DNA of 64,000 nucleotides from positions 82,087-146,086 of the forward strand of contig CAVPLC010000069.1 of NCBI GenBank assembly GCA_963705835.1. Reading direction: 5' to 3'. This document shows, piece after piece, positions 20,554 to 27,633 of this stretch. The notes beneath the pieces are model-generated. The model had not been told where the DNA came from. It saw only the letters and a list, made by a program, of their open reading frames with translations, and did no database searches. The position numbers and the translations under genes are program-made. Each line of letters starts with the position of its first letter. Position 1 is the first letter of the stretch. Origin of the DNA: Palsa-504 sp963705835 (GTDB taxonomy: Bacteria > Actinomycetota > Actinomycetes > Streptosporangiales > Streptosporangiaceae).

Positions 20554-21205
20554 TCAGCGGCGCGGCGTCAGCCACCGGGTGCCGATCCGGCCGTGTTTCA
20601 TCCGGCCTACCAGGCGGACGCACAGCGTTTCCGGCGTGTTGTCGCCCGCGTCCCTGCTGATCGCCAGCTCGGTGTACCGCACCGACAGCTCGTTGGCGTC
20701 CACCACCATGCCCGGCGCGAGGACCAGCTCTACGTCGCCGCCGCGCACCCGCAGCTCGATGACCAGCTCGGGTCCGCTGCGCACCGCGCTGGTCAGGTCC
20801 AGCGTCACGTCGCACCACGCGGTGCGCAGCGCCAGCCGGCGCGGCAGCGTCCACCGGCCGTCGCGGCGCACCGAGCCGTGCCGCTCGTTGATGGTGAGCA
20901 GTTCGGCGGCCGGCTGCAGCCGGCGTCCCGGCGAGCGGCAGCGTGAGCGCGCCGTCGCTGCCTGGCGCCGGGATCAGATCGGCGGTGAGCGGGGCCAGCG
21001 CGTCGATGGTGCGGGCGGCCAGCGCCGCGTCCAGCCGCTCGTTGAACTCGGCCTGGTCGAGCCGGCCGTCGGCGACGGCGGCGCGCAGCAGTTCGATGAC
21101 CCGGTCGCGGTCCGCGTCGGACGCGCGCAGCGCGGGTGAACTGGGCGGATCTGCGCGGCATCCGGCCTCCTCGGCGGCGACGTGGCGGCACCGCGCCACC
21201 GACAT
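20554..21205 (-). CDS. DUF1707 (SHOCT-like) domain protein, frame slip near 20,920-20,935
   Basis: The N-terminal part has the DUF1707 motif LRASDADRDRVIELLRAAVA, GRLDQAEFNERLDAALAART and the following LTADL. The C-terminal part (MRRDGRWTLPRRLALRTAWC, DVTLDLTSAVRSGPELVIEL, GGDVELVLAPGMVVDANE) continues the family in the next frame, so a one-base slip lies in the CCGGCTGCAGCCGG area. A good Shine-Dalgarno (GAGGAGG) stands before an ATG at 21161 in yet another frame, hinting at a second slip near the start; ATG 21205 is the in-frame alternative. DUF1707 proteins are membrane-associated and functionally unclear. Confidence 0.75.
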
Positions 21206-21349
21206 TCCACGTTATAGCGCGAGCCGGCGGCCCTGCCACGTACAGGAAATGAGTCACGGGCGGCCTCCGTATCTGTGACACTGACGCTGGATATTCTCCG
21301 GGGTGCAGGCGCAGCGATAGGGCTGACACGGCAGGTAGCGGAGTCCGGC

Positions 21350-21862
21350 ATGGTTGAGGTAATCGTCGGCGTTGCGTTGACCGCGGTGCTCGGCGGTCTG
21401 CTCGTTCCCTTGGTCAAGGGAATTCTCGATCGTCGAAGCGAGCGGTACAGCTCGTCTTTGGCTCTGGTAGATACGCTGGCGGCCAGCCTCTGGGAGTACT
21501 GGAAGCTCGCTCTGCGCGTCGCTTACTACGGGAGGCAGGGACCGCGCGGAGCCGAGGGTCTCGAGATTGCGCTTGGTCGCTGGGACAGCGATGATTCGTG
21601 GAACATGGGTTCGGCCATACAGATCCAGCTGAGCAGGTCGAGGAGGTTGCTGCCGCCTGCTGCGCATCAGGAACTCGCCCAGTCTCAGCGGAACGTCGTG
21701 GATTACCTGGACCGCGAGATCGACCGGCTTCGCGTCTCGGCCGAGCCCGACGACTGGAGCAAGCTCTACGAGTCGCTGATGATCGAGACACGCTCGGCCA
21801 TCGACGCGCTCCTGGTCCGGGTGACGAGGCAATTGAAGATCGGCAGGATCCCCTATAGCTGA
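21350..21862 (+). CDS. Hypothetical single-pass membrane protein
   Basis: 170 residues from ATG 21350 (an in-frame start 75 bp upstream is possible). One N-terminal membrane helix (VEVIVGVALTAVLGGLLVPL) is followed by a charged alpha-helical cytoplasmic region (ILDRRSERYSSSLALVDTLA, HQELAQSQRNVVDYLDREID). No family recognised. Codon use at third positions is less extreme than its neighbours. Confidence 0.6.
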   Translation: MVEVIVGVALTAVLGGLLVPLVKGILDRRSERYSSSLALVDTLAASLWEYWKLALRVAYYGRQGPRGAEGLEIALGRWDSDDSWNMGSAIQIQLSRSRRLLPPAAHQELAQSQRNVVDYLDREIDRLRVSAEPDDWSKLYESLMIETRSAIDALLVRVTRQLKIGRIPYS

Positions 21863-21905
21863 GGCCCGGTCGCGGGGACGGGCACAATCGGCCTGTGGCG
21901 GCCGT

Positions 21906-22325
21906 TCAGCCTTCCGGCTGCAGCGCGGCGGGATGGCGCAGCAGGGCGCTGGCCGCGCCGCTCATGCCGAAGCGGGCGTAGTAGGGGACCAGCGCGGCAT
22001 CGCAGACCAGGTCCACGGAGTAGAACCGCTCCGTGCCGTCCAGGATCCGGTGCATCAGCGCAGTGCCGATGCCTCGGCCCTGGTAATCGGGCAGGACCTC
22101 CAGCCAGGGGATGAACGCGGTGAGCACGCCGTCGCTGAGCATGGTCACGAACCCGGCTACCCGCCCGGCCGCATCGTCGATGGCCATCACGCAGCGGTAG
22201 CTTCCCCGCAGCACGGCGAGGTGCTGCCGGGTCGAGGGCCGCCGGGGCCAGCCTACGAAGAAGCCGGTCAGCATGTTCTCGTGGACGAGGCTCACGTCGT
22301 CGGTATAGGAGATCATGCGGTCCAT
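21906..22325 (-). CDS. GNAT family N-acetyltransferase
   Basis: 139 residues. The acetyl-CoA loop is PDYQGRGIGTALMHRIL (Q-x-x-G-x-G type), preceded by the beta-4 strand FIPWLEVLP and followed by VDLVCDAALVPYYARFGM, the usual last strand and helix. Small single-domain GNATs acetylate amines or protein N-termini; the substrate cannot be deduced. ATG 22316 is an alternative start. Confidence 0.85.
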   Translation of the reverse strand: MDRMISYTDDVSLVHENMLTGFFVGWPRRPSTRQHLAVLRGSYRCVMAIDDAAGRVAGFVTMLSDGVLTAFIPWLEVLPDYQGRGIGTALMHRILDGTERFYSVDLVCDAALVPYYARFGMSGAASALLRHPAALQPEG

Positions 22326-22362
22326 CCTGGCGGACCGCGATCACGAGTGACGGAGTGGAGCA

Positions 22363-22390
22363 CCCGGGACCGTTCGGAATAAATGGTTTA
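22363..22390 (-). repeat. Dispersed intergenic element, copy c
   Basis: Minus strand reads CCATTTATTCCGAACGGTCC then CGGG. It lies between the GNAT start and the FAD oxidoreductase stop. Confidence 0.6.
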
Positions 22391-22455
22391 AAAGGGACAT
22401 CCGGGGGCCGGTGTAGCCGGGACCTCAGCAGGTGAAGGTGGACTTTCACCGCACC

Positions 22456-23968
22456 CTAGGAAGGTGAAAGGCGGGTTTCACCCCGGGGTACGGGGGTGGA
22501 GGCGGGGCGGAGGCGCGCCGGGCTGATGTCGGGGGTGTCGCGGATGCCGAAGACGTCGCGGAGGGCGGACAGGGCGGCGAGTTCGCCGCAGCGGCCGTGG
22601 ACGCCGGGGAGCGGCGGGGTGGCGGAGGAGCACAGGTAGACGCCGCGGATCGGGGTGCGGTACTCGTTCCAGCGGACGACGGGGCGGAACACGGTCTGGC
22701 GCATGCTCTGCACGCCGACGGCGATGTCGCCGCCGACGTAGTTGGGGTTGTGGGCCTCCTCGTCGGCGGCGGTGCGGACGGCCCGGGCCAGGATGAGGTC
22801 GCGGAAGCCGGGCGCGAACCGCTCGATCTGCGCCTCGATCCGGTCGGTCATGTCCACGTCGGATCCGGCGGGCACGTGGCAGTAGGTCCACAGCGTGTGG
22901 CGGCCGGCCGGGGCCCGGGACGGGTCGACGATGCCGGGCTGCATGACCAGCACGTAGGGGTGCTCGGGGTGCTTGCCCGCCAGGACCTCGGCCCCGGCGG
23001 CGGCGGTCTGCTCGTAGGTGCCGCCCAGGTGCAGGCTGACGGCGCGGCGGCAGTCCTCGTTGGTCCACGGCACCGGGCCGGACAGGGCGAAGTCCACCTT
23101 GCAGACGCCCGCACCGTAGCGGTAGCGGCGCAGCGCGGCCCGGTACCGGGACGGCAGGCGGTCGCCGGCCAGGCGGTCCAGCGTGCGCGGCGAGGTGTCC
23201 AGCAGGACGGCGCCGGCGGGAGGCAGTTCGCTGAGCGAGGTCACCCAGCTGGCCGGTCTCGAAGCCGCCGCCCGCGGCGATCACCGCGTCGGCCATCGCG
23301 TCGGAGATCCGGGCGGTGCCGCCCACCACGACCGGCCAGCCCACCGAGTGGGCCAGGCCGACGAGCATGAGCCCGATGCCCGCGGTCGGCACGGCGGTCA
23401 GCGGCATCATGGCGTGGGCGGCGGCGCCGGCCAGGATCGCGCGGGCCTGCGGGGTGTGCCAGCGCCGGACCACCACCGAGGCGGGCAGCACGGCGCGCAT
23501 GCCGTAGCTGGCCAGCACGAACGGGTGCGCGGGCGGGCGGCGCAGCGGCGCGAGCAGGGCCGCGATGATGTCGTCGGCGTGCGCGGCCACCGGGCCTATC
23601 GTCCGCTGGTAGGCCCGGCGGTCCTGGCCGAGGCGGGCGGCGGTCTCGGCCACCGAGCGGGTCACGACGGCGGCCCGGCCGCCGTCCAGGGGGTTGGCGA
23701 ACTCGATCTCGGAGTGGGCGAAGGCCACGCCGCGCGCGGCCAGGTCGAAGCGCCGGAAGAACGGCGAGGCCAGGGCCAGCGGGTGGCCCGAGGAGCAGAC
23801 GTCGTGCCGGAAGCCGGGCAGGGTCAGCTCCTCGGTCCGGCAGCCGCCGCCGATGGTCGGCGCGCCGTCGATGACCAGGACCTTCAGCCCGGCCGCGGAC
23901 AGGGTGACGGCAGCGGCCAGGCCGTTCGGGCCGCTGCCGACGATCACCGCGTCAGGATTCCCCCGCAT
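22456..23968 (-). CDS. FAD-dependent oxidoreductase of the phytoene-desaturase type, frame slip at 23244-23246
   Basis: The N-terminus has the dinucleotide motif AVIVGSGPNGLAAAVTLSAA and IGGGCRTEELTLPGFRHDVC, typical of CrtI-like and all-trans-retinol dehydrogenase-like flavoproteins. The second half (LLDTSPRTLDRLAG, HLGGTYEQTAAAGAEVLAG, LWTYCHVPAGS, PLPGVHGRCGELAALSAL with the FAD-closing region) is in another frame. Deleting one G from the GGG (plus CCC 23244-23246) joins GGFETGQL to VTSLSELPPAGAVLL and gives ~503 residues. ATG 23968 fits the family start. It is the last gene of the SpoIIE/RsbW/STAS operon; its substrate is unknown. Confidence 0.82.
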
Positions 23969-23977
23969 GACACCCCT

Positions 23978-24007
23978 CAACTACCCACTGGTCAACTACC
24001 CACTGGC
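23978..24007. repeat. Two tandem copies of a 15-bp repeat
   Basis: CAACTACCCACTGG plus one base occurs at 23978-23992 and 23993-24007, spanning the end of one gene and the leader of the next. Confidence 0.8.
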
Positions 24008-24883
24008 CACTACGTTCTTATCACGGCCCTGCTTATCACGGCCCTGCTTGTCACGGCCCTGCTTGTCACGGCCCTGCTTGTCACGGCGCAGCATCCGGGC
24101 CAGGCCGGTGACCGGGGCCGCGATGGTCTGGAGCACGCTGCGCACCGCGGAGTTGTGCCAGATGTTGCTGGCGTGACGCCACTGGCGTTTGGAGTCGACG
24201 CAGGTGCTGGTGGTCTCGACCGCCGGGTCCTGGACGCCGAGGCGGTTGCCGAGCGCGACCAGGGTGGCGGTCCAGAACCTGTCTTCCTTCTTGTGCCCGC
24301 CGAACGTCATCCCGAGCTCGTAGATCGGGTCGTTCGCCCGCATCAGCACCTGAGCCTGGACGATGGTGTCATCGCCTTCGCGTTCGGCGGAGAAGGTGAT
24401 CCAGCCGGCGAACATGTGTCCCTGCGGGGTCATCAGCGTGAACGACTCGGCGTCCGCGTACAGGACGAAGACGCCGGTGGACAGCTTCACGCCGCCGCCG
24501 ATGGCCAGGTCGAGCAGGGCGACGTCGCCGGGGTTGATGCCGGTGAGCGCGCCGGCGAACCGGTTGCCCTTCGGCCAGAACTCCGGGAAGTGCGCCTTCC
24601 AGGTGGCGATCGCGTACTCGGGTTCGACCTGGGCCTTCATGCGGTAGCTCTTCTGCCACATCTTGCCGAAGCCCTGGACCGGGCCGGTGAGCCGCCGGCC
24701 TGCGACGTTGGTCCCGCGGACCCCCTGCCGCGGGTCAACTTCCAGCCGCTCCACCTTCTTGGCCCAGCTCGCCGCGTCACGCGGTGCCGTGGTGTGCGGC
24801 ACGGGCGGCGCCGCCGCCTCGCGGGCGCTCAGGCCGATCTGCTCGGCCGAGGCGACCCGCTCCGGGCCTGCTGTATCGGTCAT
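23996..24883 (-). CDS. Unknown protein (DUF1990-like by eye) with a GRDKQ-repeat tail
   Basis: 295 residues from ATG 24883. The body (~50-240) contains GPVQGFGKMWQKSYRM, FWPKGNRFAGALTGINPGD and LMTPQGHMFAGWITFSAERE, reminiscent of DUF1990-type domains, but I cannot name a function. The C-terminus is a basic run LARMLRRDKQ followed by four more GRDKQ/GRDKN units, encoded by 15-bp direct repeats and likely to vary in copy number. It sits inside the partner-switching operon, so may be an output or stress-linked protein. Confidence 0.65.
   Translation of the reverse strand: MTDTAGPERVASAEQIGLSAREAAAPPVPHTTAPRDAASWAKKVERLEVDPRQGVRGTNVAGRRLTGPVQGFGKMWQKSYRMKAQVEPEYAIATWKAHFPEFWPKGNRFAGALTGINPGDVALLDLAIGGGVKLSTGVFVLYADAESFTLMTPQGHMFAGWITFSAEREGDDTIVQAQVLMRANDPIYELGMTFGGHKKEDRFWTATLVALGNRLGVQDPAVETTSTCVDSKRQWRHASNIWHNSAVRSVLQTIAAPVTGLARMLRRDKQGRDKQGRDKQGRDKQGRDKNVVASG
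24021..24088. repeat. Four and a half tandem copies of a 15-bp coding repeat
   Basis: TCACGGCCCTGCTTA/G repeats at 24021, 24036, 24051 and 24066, with a partial copy at 24081. Each unit adds the five residues QGRDK on the minus strand. Copies are near identical, as expected for slippage. Confidence 0.9.
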
Positions 24884-24896
24884 GGCTCTCTTCCCC

Positions 24897-25233
24897 TCAC
24901 CGCACGACGCCGTTGAGCGCCGATTCCTCGCTGTCGTAGATCGTGATGGCCTCGTCCAGCCGGGTCAGCTCGAAGATCTCCCGGTAGTGGTCGCTCAGCC
25001 CGAAGGCGGCGAGCTGCTGGCGCTGGCGGTTGGCCCGCACGAGCAGGGTCACCAGCATCCCGATGCCGCCGCTGTTCATGTACTCAAGGCCGGCGAAGTT
25101 CAGCACCAGCCGGCTGGTCTTGCCGTCGCTGGCGGCCTCGTAGGCCGACATCAGCACCGGCTCGCACGCCGCGGTGACCTCGCCTCTGATGTCGACCACG
25201 GCCACCTCGTTCGCCGATCCGCCTGACGTCCAT
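24897..25233 (-). CDS. STAS-domain anti-sigma factor antagonist (frame slip at 25210-25211)
   Basis: The STAS fold is clear: VVDIRGEVTAACEPVLMSAY, RLVLNFAGLEYMNSGGIGML with the phosphorylatable Ser in MNSGGIG, and ELTRLDEAITIYDSEESAL. The in-frame part starts only at 25205. One extra A in GGCGAACGAG (plus TT 25210-25211) breaks it from ATG 25233; removing it gives MDVRRIGDEVAVVDIRGEV, a normal ~112-residue antagonist. It would bind and release the RsbW-type kinase when dephosphorylated by the SpoIIE phosphatase encoded in the same operon. Confidence 0.85.
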
Positions 25234-25287
25234 GGTGAGTTCGCGTGAACCCATCTGATTCCCTCCCCTTGTGACCCTTTATCGGTT

Positions 25288-25680
25288 CTAGCGAGCCGCT
25301 TTTAACGCGGCCGGCCCGGTTAGCTGGCTGACGGCGCGGTCGAGATCGGGAAAGAGCTCGATGAAGTCCGACAGCCTGGTGATGTCGAAGATCTCGCGGT
25401 AGTGCGGGGACAGGCCGCAGGCGACGACCTTGCGGCGTTCGGCCCGGGCGCGGGCCAGCACGCTGACGATCAGCGCGATGCCGGTGGAGTTGATGTAGTC
25501 CACCGCGGCGAAGTCGAGCACGACCGTGCCGGGGTCTGCGCCGCCCCCTTGGACCGCGCTCTGGTACGCCTTGGTCAGGACGTCGGCGGCGGACCCGTCG
25601 ACCTCGCCGGAAAGCTCGATGACGGCGGCACCGGGCAGCACCCGGGTCGTGGCCTCACACATGCTCGTCATGTGCAGCAC
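25288..25680 (-). CDS. STAS-domain anti-sigma factor antagonist
   Basis: 130 residues with VIELSGEVDGSAADVLTKAY, VVLDFAAVDYINSTGIALIV and the conserved Ser in YINSTGIA. The start overlaps the end of the RsbW-like kinase gene by up to 26 bp (ATG 25680; ATG 25671 or 25662 also possible), indicating translational coupling. Two antagonists in one operon suggest two input channels to one kinase. ~54 bp separate it from the second STAS gene. Confidence 0.88.
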   Translation of the reverse strand: MLHMTSMCEATTRVLPGAAVIELSGEVDGSAADVLTKAYQSAVQGGGADPGTVVLDFAAVDYINSTGIALIVSVLARARAERRKVVACGLSPHYREIFDITRLSDFIELFPDLDRAVSQLTGPAALKAAR

Positions 25681-26128
25681 CTCCAGTGCGCATGGTCAGC
25701 GAGATGGTGTGGCGCTGGCCATTGATCGTTACGTCCATGGCGTCGACCATGTTGCGGATGAGGAACAGGCCCCAGCCGCGCGGACTCTGCCCGCCGTCCA
25801 GCTTCCTGAGGAGGTCGGGCTCCTCGGGGTTACCAGGTTCGGGATTGGCCTCGCCGCCCTGATCGGTGATGGCCACGACGATCACGTCGCCGGCCTGGGT
25901 CACCTCGACCTCCACCGGGATCTCGGCGCGGTTCTGGTTGCCGTGCTCGATCGCGTTCATGGTGGCCTCGGCCACGGCGGTCTTCAGCCGCTCCAGGCGG
26001 GCCTCCGGCAGATCGAGGCCTGCGACGCTCTCGGCGACCCGGGCCAGGGCGAGACGCTCGTTGCCGGGTTCGCTGGGCAACGTGAACGCGTCGAGCCTGC
26101 GGGGTGTGGGCCGGGTCACCTGAGTCAT
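25655..26128 (-). CDS. Anti-sigma factor serine kinase (RsbW-like HATPase)
   Basis: 157 residues. GHKL ATPase motifs: N-box AVAEATMNAIEHGNQN, G1 box AITDQGG, and G2-like RGWGLFLIRNMVDAMDV. ATG 26128 overlaps the phosphatase stop as ATGA, a coupled start; ATG 26149 is a longer option. It would hold a sigma factor (not encoded here) and phosphorylate the STAS proteins. Confidence 0.9.
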   Translation of the reverse strand: MTQVTRPTPRRLDAFTLPSEPGNERLALARVAESVAGLDLPEARLERLKTAVAEATMNAIEHGNQNRAEIPVEVEVTQAGDVIVVAITDQGGEANPEPGNPEEPDLLRKLDGGQSPRGWGLFLIRNMVDAMDVTINGQRHTISLTMRTGGAAHDEHV

Positions 26129-27495
26129 CGTCTGCTCCCCTGATGCCATGCGGACGGCGAGCGCTGCAGCGATACCAGCGTGATGTCGTCCTCTTGCTCG
26201 TGATCGGGGCCGGTGAAGTTGCCGAGCTCGGTCAGGCACAGGTCGATCAGCGCCTCACCGGCCGGGCCCTTGCCGACCAGTTCCGAGACCCGCGGGAAGC
26301 CGAACATCTCGCGGTCCGGCGCGTGGGCCTCGGCCAGGCCGTCGCTGTGTAGCAGGGCGCAGTCACCGGGCTCGAACTGGAAGGTCATCTCGTCGTACGG
26401 CATGCCCCGCATCAGCCCCAGCGGCATGCCGCGGGCGCGCAGTTCCTGGACGCCGCCCTGGGTGCGCACGTAGGGCACGTCGTGGCCGGCGTTGGCGAAC
26501 TCCACCTCGCCGCTGGCCGGATCCAGGACCAGGGCCAGGCAGGTGACGAACATGTGCGCCGGGATGTCCTCGCAGAGCATGTCGTTGACGTGGCCGAGGA
26601 CCTTGCCCGGCGAGATCAGCCGCGGCGCGGCGTCGCGGAGCAGCGAGTGCGTGCTGGCCATGACCAGCGCCGCGGGCACGCCCTTGTCGGTCACGTCGCC
26701 GACCACGAACATGATCCGCCCGTCGGGCAGCGGGATGAAGTCGTAGAAGTCGCCGCCCACGGTCCGGGCCGGGCGGTAGAACGCGGCCACGTGCCAGCTG
26801 GGCAGGTCGGGCAGTTCCTTGGGCAGGAACTGCTGCTGGATGAGCTGCGCGATCTTCAGTTCCTGGTCGATGCGCTCACGCTGACGGGCTTCGGCCTGCT
26901 GCTGGCGGACCAGCTGGCCGACCCGCATGGCGGGGGCCGCGTAGCCGGCCAGCGAGTTGAGCAGGCGCAGGTCGTCGGTGGAGTACCCGCGCTCGGACCG
27001 CCTCGGGCCCAGGCTGAGCAGCCCGACCAGGCTGCCAGAGGAAATCAGCGGGACGACCAGCACCACGCCGGCCTCCTGCAGGGCCTTGAGCGCGTTCGAC
27101 TGCAGCTGGAGCCCGGTGATGTCCACCGCGCTGGCCGCGCTGAGCAGGTAGCCGATGAGCGGGTCGTTGGAGGCCAGGTCGAGTTCGGGGCCCGCGGCGA
27201 CGACGCTCGGGGCGACCGGCACCACGTCGGTCGTGGCCGGCGGCGTGCGGCGCAGCCAGCCGCGGACGCGGGCGGCCCCGAGGCCGGAGGTCCCTCCCGG
27301 CGCCCCCCCGGGCGCCACCTCCGGCCCGGTGTCTAGCTCAGAAATGGCCAAAGTCGTTAGCTCAGACGTTGGCTCAGACGTTGGCTCAGACGTTGACTCA
27401 GACGTTGACACAGACGCCCCCCCGGGCGCTGACCTCAGTCTCACGGGATGCTGGTGCAGTCCCGCTGGTACTCCCCACCTGTTGCGCCATGTCAC
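26125..27495 (-). CDS. SpoIIE/RsbU-type protein serine phosphatase with GAF domain
   Basis: 456 residues from ATG 27495 (GGAGTG upstream). Residues ~30-50 are a Ser/Glu/Pro/Thr repeat; ~100-195 a GAF-like sensor (QLQSNALKALQEAGVVLVVP, LVGLLSLGPRRSERGYSTDD); ~225-450 the PP2C domain with metal Asp residues in GGDFYDF, VGDVTDKGVPAALVMA, LLHSDGLAEA and the closing EQEDDITLVSL. It would dephosphorylate the two STAS antagonists in response to the GAF signal and so free the cognate sigma factor. First gene of the operon. Confidence 0.92.
   Translation of the reverse strand: MTWRNRWGVPAGLHQHPVRLRSAPGGASVSTSESTSEPTSEPTSELTTLAISELDTGPEVAPGGAPGGTSGLGAARVRGWLRRTPPATTDVVPVAPSVVAAGPELDLASNDPLIGYLLSAASAVDITGLQLQSNALKALQEAGVVLVVPLISSGSLVGLLSLGPRRSERGYSTDDLRLLNSLAGYAAPAMRVGQLVRQQQAEARQRERIDQELKIAQLIQQQFLPKELPDLPSWHVAAFYRPARTVGGDFYDFIPLPDGRIMFVVGDVTDKGVPAALVMASTHSLLRDAAPRLISPGKVLGHVNDMLCEDIPAHMFVTCLALVLDPASGEVEFANAGHDVPYVRTQGGVQELRARGMPLGLMRGMPYDEMTFQFEPGDCALLHSDGLAEAHAPDREMFGFPRVSELVGKGPAGEALIDLCLTELGNFTGPDHEQEDDITLVSLQRSPSAWHQGSRR
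27361..27408. repeat. Four tandem copies of a 12-bp coding repeat in the SpoIIE gene
   Basis: CTCAGACGTTGG/A at 27361, 27373, 27385 and 27397, followed by a degenerate unit. They encode SEPT-like units near the N-terminus of the phosphatase, before the GAF domain. Confidence 0.9.
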
Positions 27496-27633
27496 ACTCC
27501 GGGTTCGCGGCTCGTTTTGCGACGCACCTTCAGCCTAGAAAGATTGCGATACGGGATCGTTACGGCAGTCAAGCCCTCTGACGTGTTTTTTTACGTAAGT
27601 GCGTTACGGTGATCCGGAGGGAGGGGTGGGGGG

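Noticed and set aside
24021..24088. Regular short repeats resembling a CRISPR array
   Set aside because: Units are contiguous 15-mers without spacers and lie inside a coding frame.
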